64,000 bases of DNA, taken from positions 55,188,490 through 55,252,489 of the forward strand of contig CM063498.1 in assembly GCA_032207245.1 (NCBI GenBank). Direction: 5' to 3'. The notes under the pieces were generated by a model. It saw only the letters and a list, made by a program, of their open reading frames with translations. It did not search any database and was not told where the DNA came from. Of this stretch, positions 22,081 through 34,613 are shown piece by piece. A program made the translations under genes and the position numbers. This DNA comes from Pardosa pseudoannulata. Its lineage: Eukaryota > Arthropoda > Arachnida > Araneae > Lycosidae. The first letter of the stretch is position 1; every line of letters begins with the position of its first letter.

Positions 22081-22190
22081 GGACCGACACACCGCATGAG
22101 GAAAGCCCCTGTTTGATCCCCTGTACAAACTGGAGGACCGACACCCCGTGAGGAAAGCCCCTGACTGTTCCCCTGTGCCTTTACTGGAGG
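22081..22190 (+). repeat. 54-bp tandem duplication in a GC-rich patch
   Basis: GGACCGACAC...GAGGAAAGCCCCTG...TCCCCTGT...ACTGGAG occurs at 22081 and again at 22135 with a few changes. The patch is much more GC-rich than its surroundings, which suggests imported (perhaps retroelement) sequence, but no motif identifies it. Confidence 0.75.
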
Positions 22191-22408
22191 TAAAACAGAT
22201 TTAACATATTAGTGACGGTTATTTAGGCCTCAGTTAGTAATTCAATATTTTGATTAAGGAATAACGCATAACTAAAGAGAATTGAATTAATTATGGTGTA
22301 AATATGAATTTAAAACTTAAATAATTGCTGGCTATGTTATAAGGTAATCAAGTATATCAATTTGTAAATAGTGTACAGAATAAACGTCTTAATCTAAATA
22401 TAAGGTAT

Positions 22409-22475
22409 CATATTTTTACTGTGTTTCCCCTTTGTAAACAAACACTGGTGTTAATGCTGTAAGTACATTACAACA
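22409..22475 (+). repeat. Partial third copy of the 267-bp repeat
   Basis: TTTTTACTGTGTTTCCCC followed by AACA(A)ACACTGGTGT...TGTAAGTAC.TTACAACAC matches the start of the two copies at 19914 and 20181, about 2.2-2.5 kb away. Confidence 0.7.
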
Positions 22476-23319
22476 CTATCCCCATATACTACATGTATGA
22501 AAAGTAAAGAAGACTGTTAGGCATTTTTGATTTAAAATTAATAAGTAAAAATTAAGCTTTAGTCTCTAATACTTTTTAGTAATAACTAAAAATTATCCCC
22601 TCAAGCACGTATGCGTATTTATAACACTTATATTGAGGTGAAAGAATGTATCCTTTTAAATTAAAAATTAAGTATTAAGTTTTCTTTGGGAGTTAGCACT
22701 CTGAATTGATTTTTTGTTTGTCTTGTTTTCCATCGTTTCGTTACTTCTTGCCAAGTATAGTTGTAGAAAAGAATACCTCCGTCCACTTGAAAGAGGAAAT
22801 AGATAGTTCTAATGCTCTTGAGAGACAGAAATAATAGGATTGCTCTCGCATCTTAAATTTAAGTACATAAGAATAGTTTCCAGATGCACTTATATAATGG
22901 CAGAAACTGAAAGCTCTTTATAATGAGCTTCCCTATATAATACCAGGGATATCTATTGTAATTATTGAACTGATCATATAATAACTAAAAAGGTTTTGAT
23001 ACTATTTAAATAACATTATAAAAGAAAAGTAATGTTCTACTATTTAACGGGTTTTATTTCACACAAGTAAAAATAATCTATAAATGCCAAAATGAATAAC
23101 TTCTCAGTAGATATGCCACAAGAAATATCATTCGTATAAGGAATTTGTATACATTTATTGTTAGTCTTAGGTAACTTATGTGTGAACCTGAATGATCTTT
23201 ATAAATAATTCTATACATAAAACTGAGTGAATCCGTTGTAATATTCTAAATTATCTTTAAACATTAAAATGGATTTTGATACTATTAAAATATCTTTGTT
23301 CGCTGTTCAAAACAATCAC
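22476..23319. other. Non-coding; old diverged repeats
   Basis: TTTTGATACTATTTAAATA(A/T) followed about 30 bp later by GTTCTACTATTTAAC recurs here (about 22990-23050) and at about 26770-26830, with looser relatives near 23275 and 27875. This indicates an old dispersed family, but no coding or terminal feature identifies it. Confidence 0.5.
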
Positions 23320-23794
23320 CGCATTTATGCGAATCTAATGCGCATCCTCATTTTAAAACTTTAAATAATAAAAAAATTGTCAATGGTATGAGAAATTTAT
23401 TGAATCTTATTTTACACAACAATGGATTTGTATATAAACTATCAATCAATGGTATGATAATTTTATTTAAATTTAGATACCATATTTTATACAACAATGG
23501 ATTTATACATAAATTAGCTTCCATACAAAGCATTGATGGTGGATTGGAGAACCCACCAGAACGACTTTCCCATACATTTCGGAGAAAGCAGTTTGTATCC
23601 TCTATGCAATAATGTGTCAACGATAAATGTAACGATAAATGTAGTTGAGAAATACAGTAATCCATTGTTACTATTTAAATTTGGTTGAAGTCATCGGCGA
23701 ACTGCTGACGCACTCGAATCTAATGCGCACCCCAATTTTGAATACTACATTTGGCCAAAAACGATGTGCATTAGATTCGCGTAAATACGGTAAA
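23320..23794. mobile_element. 475-bp MITE with ~28-bp inverted ends
   Basis: Left end ACCGCATTTATGCGAATCTA then ATGCGCATCC; right end is the inverse of ACCGTATTTACGCGAATCTA then ATGCACATC. The same CGAATCTAATGCGCA motif is present once more internally at about 23713. No transposase remains: the frames at 23348-23665 lack motifs. TACCGTATTT...-type ends resemble those of some pogo/CENP-B-like elements, but that attribution is inference. Target duplication could be TA (right end CGGTA) but is not clear on the left. Confidence 0.65.
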
Positions 23795-24029
23795 CGATAT
23801 TACAAGTCTTGTATAAAATAACGGTATAAGAGAGATTTTTTTCACTGAAAATGAAAGAAGATAGTATAAAATGTAAATTATTCTCATGTTCAAACTTCAG
23901 AGTATCATATTTTTGTCTGACGTCAAAAATGATACTTTAGTGATAGCGAATGAAACTATTCTTTCAACTTAATGAAAGACAAAGCGAAAAAGGACAATTG
24001 ACACCCAGTAAATAAGTTGTTTCAATGAG

Positions 24030-25225
24030 TGAGATGCATCAACGAAGTCATTTAACCGATTCAGAGTCTTGAAGAGTTGTTGATAGGTTAAGGAGGGGGA
24101 AAAGACAAACGTAAGTCGAAGTAGTAGAAGTTACTGGAAATCATAAAATGTGATTTTCAGTATCTAGAACAGTAGTTTGGGAGACTTTAAATGTAGGCGA
24201 AAGACTAGGGAAAGATTGTAGACGTGCACCAATACCAAATAAAGATTGATATTTAACACTAACAGCTCTGAGACACTATGAATGTAAATAACTCGTAATA
24301 CTACGAATGTACATCAGTACCCAACCACACCGTTGCTCATGTAACGTCACGGGATCCTCGGGAAGCGTGGGGGTATAGAAGTGGTTATGACGCTACGTAC
24401 AGCTTTATTATTGGTTAAAATGGAGTATGTACAAATTTTTCAAATGGAAATCACTTGATTCAGGAGGGCTGGTGCGGACCTAAAAGTCCCAAGTTAAAGG
24501 CAAATCTAAAAAAAACAATCTGCCTACAGGTGCCGACAGATACCGTTTTACAGGGGTACAAATGGGTCTCCTTGAATCCCACACAAAGCTGGAGAAAAAA
24601 GCTCCTTTAGAGAACCAACCACCGCAAGTCGAACCTCTGTCCGGCGAAAAACTCGTGCCGCCTCTTCCCATCGGCTTTTTCTTTCCGCGTCGCTGCCCTG
24701 GTAGCCTCTGATTGGCTCCTTCGGTGGCACCTCACTGTCTGAAATTTCGTTGTCCAGTCCGTCCTTCCAATTCACCTTGGACATCTCAAGGCGTGGTCGA
24801 AACAACAACCCTTTGTAGTGTAGTGTCAAAAACCCAGACAGAGTGTCGCCCTGCAATAGGTTTTAACAAAACCTCTATATGAAGCCAATGGGGTGTAGCG
24901 ACGTCACACTCAAGTACTGAAAACCACAATTTCGACTCCAACTGTACAAAACTGTCTATACGCTGCAGCCATGTATACTCGCCGAACAATGGTATGAGCA
25001 AGACACCGAAAGAATGTGTAATGGAGTATGTGGACTGGAGAAGAAACGATTAGTACAATATGCTTTTCTCTGATAACGTCCACTTTTCTGTTTCTCCTGA
25101 TAACAGACGTATTTTCATCTGGAGGAAACATGGCACTAGAAATAATTTTGAAATATTTCATGCACAGGATCGATGGTAGAAGAAGGATGGTCTATTCCAG
25201 GGGAGGCGAACATTCATGGGTCAAA
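24030..25225 (+). pseudogene. Tc1-type transposase, broken and split by an insertion
   Basis: Part 1 (24030-24295) reads, across frame errors, a Tc1 helix-turn-helix region ending RYLTLTALRH-like (the sequence gives a stop at Arg). Part 2 (24925-25225) resumes with STPTVQNCLYAAAMYTRR, then MLFSDNVHFSVSPDNRRIFIW and R.HGTRN, the first-Asp motif (FSDE.RF) and PDNRR.(F/I)WR block of Tc1 transposases. The Glu after FSD is Asn-Val here. DDE motifs two and three are missing. About 0.6 kb of unrelated GC-richer DNA (24300-24925) lies between two parts that are adjacent in the family. Confidence 0.75.
24300..24925. mobile_element. GC-rich insert inside the Tc1 transposase
   Basis: Composition changes sharply from the AT-rich surroundings. 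AGTAC occurs near both junctions (24316-24320 and 24914-24918), a possible 5-bp target duplication. A TGTA.CGACGTCAC/TGTAACGTCAC motif is present near both edges in direct orientation. The minus-strand frame 24548-24856 contains MSKVNWKDGLDNEISDSEVP and a charged stretch, possibly gag-like, but I recognise no domain. Retroelement origin is inference. Confidence 0.45.
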
Positions 25226-26937
25226 TTACCAGTTTTTTTAAAGAAATGTTTAATGAGGCCATACACGTACCTTTAAATAATTTTACCTTAGTGATAATTA
25301 GGAATATAATAAAACTAGATATTAACAACTGAAAACTTATTATTTCATAAATATAAATACAGCTATATGGGTAATTCAAATTAAAAATCGTAAATATAAC
25401 ACAAATATACAAGATAAACTTTTAAAATTACTAGACGAGACGTTGTATACGTAAACAGGTTATGTGTAATTAACAATTGTAGTCCACGATGTAACTAAGG
25501 CAAGGTAATGGAGAATTTGTACGTTCTTTGAATTTATAATTATACAATTGGAAGCAGCGAAATAAAAAGAATTAGTACTTTTTTAATTTAAGCATTAATT
25601 ACGAATTTCTAAAGATTTTATAGTATCACAAAATATTTACCGTATCACAACAACGCAGCTTGGATACAGCGCCGGCTTGTGACTTTCTGCATGCCGCATC
25701 GCGTACCATGCCGGGATCACTCCGTTGTGCATGCTCACTAACGTTAGATCGGAATACTTCATAGTAAACGTCGGTATTTTTAATTCAAATGAAAACCGAT
25801 TTTATCGATGGCTTGTCAAAAATATTGTGTCGCGTGCAATTGGTTCCCCACCCCTGGTCTATGTTGTTATTTCCATTGATCGCCGCAATGAATTTGAAAT
25901 GGAGTTCTGACAGAACACGAAGAAAGAGGAATGAGATCCTTAGAACAATTCTAGTCTCTTACGGTACATGAATTGTAGGTGACTTTATATTAACATGTTG
26001 CAGACCACATAGTACTAATTTGGTTAACGATTTCCTTTTCGAGGAAGAAATCGGGAAGTAGAATGTCCAATGTGTTCTTAGAATATGAACTCAATATAAA
26101 ATGTTAGGACCATGCTAGGCTGACGAGTTTCTGGTTACCTTCCACCTTCAAAAACACTTTAAGATCTGGAACGAGCTCTTCTAGAATAGTGGGTAAAATA
26201 CAACAGCTCCTCATTAATAGCCTCAATGAATCTATGCTTCAGAGATTTTCTACTTTGCTAGCCATCTTGAAAATCCACACCACCTACAAAAAACAATTTT
26301 TTTTTCATGGAAACACCTTCTTTTGTTTTTCTCACACTCGCAGTTTGTGTATTTTCTCTTTTTCCCAAAATGTTCCATTAAATGTATTTTTTCTGCCAGA
26401 AATGTGTAATGTTGTTCTCATATCGTCTACACCTCTTTTGATCATGTGGCAATCTTCTCAACAATTCCGTAGCCGTAAAAACTATTTACAACTTCAGTGT
26501 CTTTTAATTGTCTTGAACAGTCTAAAACAATCTTTAAATCCCACCATTTAATGGGTTTTGTAATATAAAAGCAAAATAAAGATTTCATAAATTCTGAAAT
26601 GAACAATATGAGTTAATGTGTCACAGAAGACATTATCAATCAAAGAGGAAATTTGCATATAACTACTATCAAGTTTAGGAACTTTTTGTTCTTAACAGCT
26701 TTCTATGATTAAATTTTCTTCATAATGCTGAAAATGTGATGACATTATGATTGATCTTTTAAAAAGTGAAATGTTTTAATACTATTTAAATATTGTTGTA
26801 AAACAAAAATAGCGTTCTACTATTTAACAACTTTAATCATATAAAAATTATAGATTTCATAAATTTACTATTAAATTTTTGAGTAATACTAAGATAAGTA
26901 CGTACTACGTTGTAACTTTTAAAATAATATGTCAATA
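25226..26937. other. Non-coding; one patch of higher GC
   Basis: No recognised motif. The patch 25660-25900 is less AT-rich. The 120-codon frame at 26189-26551 is Phe/Ser/Leu-rich with no domain or signal I recognise, and its antisense is equally uninformative. I do not call a gene. Confidence 0.45.
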
Positions 26938-27415
26938 AGTAAAATGTTTTAAATTATATTTAAATATCTTAGTAACGCAAAAACCATGATTTACAATTTA
27001 ATGGTTTGTCGTATACATGACAGAAGTTGGATCTAATTACGTTTAAAATAAGAAATTCCTAATGTAACATGTCACAAATCATCAACCTTAAATCATCAAA
27101 ATAATATTTCAGTAAGTAATTTAAATTATATTTAAATATCGTAGTAACACAAAACCCATGATTTACAATTTAATGGTTTGTCGTATACATGACAGAAGTT
27201 GGATCTAATTACGTTTAAAATAAGAAATTCCTGGGGTAACATGTCACAGATCATCAAAATTATATTTCAATAAGTAATTTAAATTATACTTAAATATCGT
27301 AGTAACACAAAACCCATGATTTGCAATTTAATGGTTTGTCGTATACATGAATGAAGTTGGATCTAATTACGTTTAAAATAAGAAATTCCTGAGGTAACAT
27401 TTCACTGTTCATCAA
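26938..27415 (+). repeat. Tandem repeat, 158-172-bp unit, three copies
   Basis: CCATGATTT(A/G)CAATTTAATGG recurs at 26984, 27156 and 27314. GAAGTTGGATCTAATTACG and AATAAGAAATTCCT are shared by all three. The first unit has about 14 extra bp (CATCAACCTTAAAT-type) that shortens to CATCAAAATT in the later ones. Confidence 0.9.
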
Positions 27416-28879
27416 AATTTGAGGGGGAGATGTACGAATGGATATCTTAACGTTTTAATTGTTTCGAACAAATAACCTAAATAGAAGAAATTTTATTCTA
27501 CATGTTATCTAATGTACATAATGTTGTAAAATCCAGCTATTAACTACGTGTTTCAAGAAATGGTAGACTAAGGTATTCCGAAATATGAAAACAATGTAGG
27601 GTCATTATAGAATGTTATTATAGAATGACGGGCTGTTCAAGAAACGCTGGAATAAAAATGGGTTTTAATAATGAGTTTCCAGAAAAGCCTTAAGAAAGTT
27701 AAATAAAGATAAATTTATATCTTAATAGCTTTTAATAATAGTTAAAACTCCTCTGGTGCTTATAGTTCTCAGAGAATTATGTTTGAGATTAACAACTCTT
27801 AATTAACTTATTTGCATAATATTAAAAACATCTATTTTAGTTTTCTAATTTATCTTTATAGAACCAAAAGATTTCGATGGGTCTTTAAATATTATCACAA
27901 AATAAATATCCCATTATTTAGCGAATTGGATTATACCAAAAAACAAAACAAAAAAAAATTTCATAGATCCCGAAATAAATGATACTCCTGAGTTAACATG
28001 CCACATAAAATATTATCAACCTTAAAGGGAAGTTGTATACATTTATTCTTAGCCCCAGGCACGCACGAGGGGAAGTAATAAACGTGAAAATATGTAATAA
28101 AGAGTAAATATGCAGCATGCGCCTCGAGGCTATCTATGGCTCATTTACCTACTTTCATCGCAGACATTCTTTTTATGTGCTAAGGCTATGCAACCTTACA
28201 AGTTACATTTCAGGAATTTTGCATTTCTTTAGATATCATTGAAATGCGGTACGGCAGGTTCGCTGTTAGAAAACAAAGTTCTAAAAATTTTATTTCACCT
28301 CACGCTTTGATTTTTTTTTATGTTCGAGCATTTTCTTTTATTAAGTTCCAAGAAAATTTTCGTGATGAAAAGATGCATTTGGGAAGAATTTTTTTCCGTA
28401 AAATAATGTATTTTCCCAATGAAGGAAAATAATTTTTTTAATGTGAAATTATTTTATATTAAACATTAATTTTGGATATTGATATGTAACACTTTGCACC
28501 AACTCAAAATCTAGAATAAATGAAATATGCAGAGTGCTGTTTGAATCCATTAAAGAATTACAAAAAGACTGAATTTTGTTATGCCTAAAATAGTTTCTGT
28601 AGCATATAAAAAGGGAAATTACATTTGCTTTGCAATGCTGTAGTAAAAAGGATATTAACATAAATTTTTACACGGATAAAACACTAAAAGTCATGTTGTT
28701 AAATTTCGTATTCCCTTTTTTTCCTTTCTTCGGAAATTTCCAACACTTTTCATTGCCAAATATTTTTTCAGTTCTAAAATCAAGGAATTTTCCTCTCTCT
28801 ACATCAAAGGAACAGTTTTATAACGGAATGAAAATGTATACTTTAATTCTCCGAGTGGTACACACCAAGGAAAAAATGT
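27416..28879. other. Non-coding, nothing recognised
   Basis: AT-rich DNA. Short Phe/Lys-rich frames (28244-28432, 28630-28896) have no motif. A perfect short palindrome CCTCGAGG lies at about 28122. Confidence 0.45.
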
Positions 28880-29405
28880 CTCCAAAAATACGCTAAAGTT
28901 TCATTGTGTCAGTGACCAAAGTGTTCTATGATTTTTTACTTCACCCTTTGTCGACTAGATTGGAATACGGAAAACCCACCCTCGTTACTGTCCCTTTACT
29001 TCCGGTTATAAATAGATATATAAATAGACATTATATATTGTTAATTTTTAATACACGTAAAGCTCGTCAAGTCTCGAAGATCATCCCATAAGAAATAATG
29101 GGTTCTAAAAGTACAAATAAAAATATTCTTTAAGAGAAGGATTTCTATCTTTTTACGAAAGTCATCCAAGCTATTTAAGTGGTACAATTAGAAATACATC
29201 TGTTACCGTAAACGAAATACTTCGAAATAGAGATTTACAAAGCCATGAAAAGCTATCAGCGCATTTGTGCCTCAGAAAGTAGGTGTGCACTTCCTAAACA
29301 ATCGACCTGACCCTCCTACCTCAAAAATCCATAGGGGAAAACACTGGAAGAAATGTACATTACATCCACTTTATGAATGTTTTGGAGGTCGAAAATTGTA
29401 CGTGA
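28880..29405 (+). repeat. Dispersed repeat, copy 1 of a ~520-bp family
   Basis: Matches 56718-57230 in the same orientation: CTCCAAAAA(A)TACGCTAAAGTTT, CAAAGTGTTCTATGATTTTT, TAAAGCTCGTCAAGTC, GAAATACTTCGAAAT.GAGATT and CTAAACAATCGACCTGACC occur in the same order. Copy 1 has ~30 bp (CGACTAGATTGGAATACGG-type) missing from copy 2. It has no coding motif and no obvious terminal repeat. Confidence 0.85.
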
Positions 29406-29767
29406 CAACCGCTTTGAAGACATCATAGGTTTGGCGGAATTGTACGTGTGAACCGCTTAGACCGCTTAATAAAATCTACATAAACACATAATAGGCATTT
29501 ATTCCTCTTAAGAGTCTTTAAATACTTGCTTTATTTTATAAACTATAATTGTCACATATATTCGTGTCCCGGTCTCATTAGCCCTCGTGTTGCAAAAAGT
29601 AGACCGTAGCGGTCTAAACCAAACCAAATCAAACCACAGATATTCGTTGAATTTAAAAATGAATAATATAATAAGCATGTATCACGAAAGCTTTCATATT
29701 TATACAGATTCCTTACATGATTTGTAGAATTATTAAGTACGTTGTAAATTTCACTTCAACAACTATA
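29406..29767. other. Non-coding; possible jockey 3'-tail scrap
   Basis: Between about 29565 and 29635 the reverse complement reads GGTTTGATTTGGTTTGGTTT, then AGACCGCTACGG and GCAACACGAGGGCTAATG. That style (GGTTTGGTTT then GCAAnACnAGGG) resembles the 3' untranslated tail of arthropod jockey-like elements. Only about 70 bp can be followed. Confidence 0.35.
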
Positions 29768-29771
29768 TTAA

Positions 29772-30247
29772 CCCTCTGACTGCTCATCCCGCGATTTCTA
29801 CGGGCAATTCAAATGTAGCAAAATTTGCTCATCCCGCGATTTTCGCGGGCATGTGTTTTTCTTCTTTTATTCAGAAGCACATTCCGCCATTTTACCATTT
29901 AACCAGTGGAATAAATTATATACAGTATTAGAAGTTTAATTAGGTAATAAATAGAATTATAAGACTAGAACTATAGTTATATTAGATAATAGAATTATAG
30001 ATTGTATGTCATAAATAGATATTAACTGTGTTTCAATTGGAATTTATTAAAAAATAAACTTTTTATGTGATAACATCTGAAATTAGTTTTTCGGAAAGCT
30101 GAGTTTCTCATGATAAAAGGGAATATAAAAAATCGTTTCTAGAAAAAAATTTAGAATTTGAATAATTTATATACATACTTAAACTATGCATAAAAAAATA
30201 CGCAATTTTTAAAGACATCTCGGTTTCTAAATTGAGCAGTCAGGGAG
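29772..30247. mobile_element. TTAA-flanked MITE with paired hairpins, 476 bp
   Basis: TTAA flanks both sides (29768-29771 and 30248-30251). Ends are CCCTCTGACTGCTCA and TGAGCAGTCAGGGAG (13 of 15 inverted positions agree). At the left, GCTCATCCCGCGATTT occurs twice (about 29783 and 29828), each followed by a matching CGGGCA so that CCCGCGATTTCTACGGG and CCCGCGATTTTCGCGGG can both fold. No frame resembling a transposase. TTAA and the CCC/GGG ends suggest the piggyBac superfamily. Confidence 0.8.
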
Positions 30248-30312
30248 TTAACAAAAATTCAAAATTTAAAAAAAATAGAAGTAATAGTTTATTTTAAAAA
30301 ATGTATAAAGTA

Positions 30313-30900
30313 CCGTAATTTTGCACGTATAGTCCGAAGACTATCTATGTTTAAAATGCAAATTTCTTCATCCGCGGACTATATGCTAGTTGTTCATTGC
30401 TCAAATCATCGAAATCGGAAGAAGGGGGGAAAAAGCAAGTCGCTTGATCGGCTGATGATCAAATGTAAACAAAAGCACAATTCACGAGATGCCAAGGAAA
30501 CATCGTATCGTATTGGTAATAAACCATGAAAAAAAAAATACAACCCGTAAAGCAGAACGAATCAGTGGTAGCAAGTAGCGCAATCTTAAATTGTGTCCTG
30601 GAGTGTGGGAAAATATCGATAGTCACTATTTTTACAGCTCCGATTGACAACACCTAGTGGTTGGGTTGATGGATGGAATCGAAGGTTGAGGGTCGAAGGT
30701 CATTTCATCACGAGGATCAACCGTAACAGAGTGTTTTGTTTTCAATGTTTTGATTTGCTGTAATATTGGTCATTCAATATGTCTTTAAAACATAATCGCA
30801 GTTTGACTGCTGATTCCAAGCTGAAAGTAATTCAGAAGGTAGACGAAAAAGCAGTAAGAAATTGGCCCAAGCAAAAGGAAACATTGAAAATATGAAAAGA
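30313..30900 (+). pseudogene. pogo/Tigger-type element, 5' fragment
   Basis: A Met frame at 30780 reads MSLKHNRSLTADSKLKVIQKVDEK. This fits the start of the CENP-B/HTH-psq DNA-binding domain of pogo-type transposases (KR..LT...KL.VI..VE). A shift of frame then gives EIGPSK..., where (K)EIA...G is expected, and the reading is lost at about 30890. Upstream, TACCGTAATTTTGCACGTAT at 30312-30331 may be the left terminus. The catalytic domain and right terminus are absent. Confidence 0.5.
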
Positions 30901-30924
30901 AAGCGATCCAATCGTCGTGGAAAA

Positions 30925-31331
30925 ATTCTATTTCCCTCTGAATTATTAAAATGTGATGTTTATTCAAACATGCTAGCTATAGCAACAATGTAACCTATGC
31001 TAAAAGGTATTAATCATTTACTTTTCTAGGATATATATATATAATTTTGCGCAACTAACTGAACTTAGCATAGTGAAATTGTCAATTAGCTTTATAATTT
31101 ATTTGAGAAAAAATCTTTATCCTTTTGCTGTCTATCCTTTGTACTATAACATGATATATATCAAATTATTATTAATAAAGACAAAGATATGAGTGTCAAG
31201 ACAGTATAATACAATATTTAAAAACAATTTTACACATTTTAAATGTTAAAAATTCTATTTCCCTCTGAATTATTAAAATGTGATGTTTATACAAACATGC
31301 TAGTTATAGCATCAATGTAACCTATGCTAAA
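30925..31331 (+). repeat. Direct repeat of ~83 bp, 324 bp apart
   Basis: AAATTCTATTTCCCTCTGAA through CCTATGCTAAAA(G/T)GTAT occurs at 30925-31007 and 31249-31331 with three or four single-base differences. The intervening 240 bp shows no motif. Confidence 0.9.
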
Positions 31332-32192
31332 ATGTATAAACTAGCAGAATCACTTATAGAAATGAACAAAATTCAATGTCAAAATTCAAAATCAAGTTTG
31401 ATATTTTTAAACAAGCCTTGCAGATTAATGTTACAAATTATATTCATTATTTAAAATAAATAACTAACACAAATTGTCGATTTTTATTTGAAAGAGATTC
31501 TACAGATTCATTTTAAATTAAAAGGGAGTATTACCTAGAGTAAATGCTACGTATATTAGTACAGAACATAAAAGTAATTTATATTAAAATATGATGGATC
31601 TAATTGCAAAATAATTCTCTAAGGGTAAATAAAAATTGATAGTTTCTGTTGTGCAATTAGATAGTTATTTCACATAATGAAAAATAATTTTTAAATATCC
31701 GTAACTTTTATTTTAACCTTTATTTTCTTTTCGAGTGGTGCTCAAATGCGAAGGAAAAGTCAAATCATTATCTATTGTTTAAAAGCACAAAAATTACTTT
31801 TTATAATTTAAGTAAATAAATAGTTGATAATAATCTTTTCCTTCTCGTTGGTCCTCTATTTCAGCACACTTCAGCAGTTTAACAATATTTTTTCTCTTTC
31901 GTTAATTATAGATTTGATAATGAACCAAGCAATGAAGATTGTAGTAAAAATAAAAGGTTTTGTATGGCAGTTTTACTTTGATGACAAAAAAACCCGAAAA
32001 TATGACACAAAAAATTAAGACGTTTAAATTTTTAGAATTTTTAATATGAATATAAAATATTTTATGACGTTTTAAGCTCAAGACATTAGTTTTTAAACTC
32101 TGATGTAAAAGATTATTAAGAAATTTTTTTAAGATAATTAAAAATATCGTACACTTATGTTTATAAATAATAAACATTCTATAATTTGTAAT
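31332..32192. other. Non-coding, nothing recognised
   Basis: AT-rich DNA with no motif seen; two short frames (31824-32018 + and 31902-32177 -) overlap in antisense and neither is recognisable. Confidence 0.45.
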
Positions 32193-32757
<565 letters not shown>

Positions 32758-32759
<2 letters not shown>

Positions 32760-34609
32760 GATAACAGGTAATAAATGCTTTTGAAAATTGTAGACAAGGC
32801 TAATTTCTATTAAGTTTTGGATTTTTCAACAGTCCTGAATTTTCTCAAACCTTTTTTAACTACTATAAACACGTAATTACAGTTAATACTTAATGAAGAT
32901 AATATTTAATGCACGAATAAGTTCTTTAATCTCGAAAATTGTTGATTTTTAAATCTCAACAGAATGCCGCTTTTCACCACGGCCTGAATCCATTTTGATT
33001 AGTTGAGGCGTTACGCCTCTGCATATGTACAAAAAATATTAAACTTTATATTTTTAAATATCCAATTTTACAATCCCCGAGTGAATTGTGACTAGTTTCA
33101 AAGAGTTGTGTATAAACAAAAATGTACATACGTAAGTACGTATGTATCTCTCGTAAATCAAAGACGATTTCTCGTAGAATGAGCAACTTTATATCTAGGA
33201 TTATTCTAAAATCTAGGTGTGGACTTCTCTTTGAGCATGCAATCAATAGTTAGTCAATAGAAACTCAGTTATAATGGATATATATGACTTCGGCCATATG
33301 TCAAAAAAGATTCATTGTATATTATTGAAATTCCCTATAAATAACTGTCTGACATCTAGTAATAACCATCAGTTTTAACTGCTATTCACTATCAATATAA
33401 CGAAAATATAAGGTATATAAATGTACCCATCTAAAGGAATGCAACAAAAATATATCAAGATATTCACATCGAATTAAAACATTACATTTAAGTCTTTTTA
33501 AGCAATCAACTGTAAATGAACCACTTCGTTTTATAAAATTAGTTTTATAAAGAATCATCTATCTTAAAAATGTCCTATTTGCAGAGATTAATTTTGAACT
33601 TTTATTGTTTTAATTTAAAGGAATTGTAATAATCATTGAATAAACTCGTTTTATAAAGTAGCATCTACTTTAAAAGAAAAATTCTCAATTCAATGGATAT
33701 TAATACTACCTGCTCCCACCACAATGAAATGCTTGAGGCCTACGCAAAAAACACCATGATATTCACGAAACATACTTTGAACTTTTAAAGAATTGTGGAT
33801 ATGATAATTTTGATGAGGCATCACACAATTAAAATAAAAAGGAGTTAAATTTAATTGGTATACAAGTCATGCGATGGCAACATCAGATGATTTAAAAATT
33901 ATTATAAAGCGAGATCTTCAGTCGAACACATGACACAAAAATAAAAATAACGACCACTAGTACATTTAATTTACAAATTAATATTCTCAAATGAGTTTCG
34001 TCACAAATCATGACACACGATAAGATTCATCACTAATGACGTTTCTTTTTAGCTGGTGGTAAATTCAAAAGAATTTAATAAATTCTCGGGGGCACCAAAA
34101 TGTTCCCTTAATCTCAGCACTTATACCTCTAATGAGCGTGCATAGAAAATGCAGCAACTACAAAGAGAGAAGTAATTATTTTCTCTGGTTTACCTTTGAT
34201 GTACATTTTCGAGTATGCTGAAATAGGAAAAAGGTAGGTTTTACCTCGTAAACGTTTCTAAAAATGTCTGCTATTTTAGAAGCAGAAGTCGTGATTTTAG
34301 TTCTTGTCAATTGTGCATAATATAAAGAGTAATGTTGTAGAGAGACTATACTTGATAATATAAGCCTTAAAATATTTATTCTCAATTTAGATTATATTTT
34401 TCAGATAAATAAATATACTTGCCTGTTAAAAAGCTTTTCAAATTAACAGCCTTTTATAAATTATAAGTTAAAAAAGTACACTTTTAGTTGCTCATTCACG
34501 AATAAATGAAGTTTAATTTCGTATTTCAGGCATAATGTTATTCGGCGTCATATGCAGTTAATGCTTTCTAGGTCCATGATAAATATACTTACTACTGAAG
34601 TCACTATTC
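32758..34609. other. Non-coding; one perfect short palindrome
   Basis: No coding motif seen. GAGGCGTTACGCCTC at 33005-33019 is a perfect 7+1+7 palindrome in otherwise AT-rich DNA. Frames at 33046-33246 and 34176-34385 are not recognised. Confidence 0.45.
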
Positions 34610-34613
34610 TTAA

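Noticed and set aside
26189..26551. 120-codon open frame, the longest free of microsatellites
   Set aside because: Phe/Ser/Leu-rich without domain, signal or repeat; no codon or context support. Length is within chance in AT-poor third positions.
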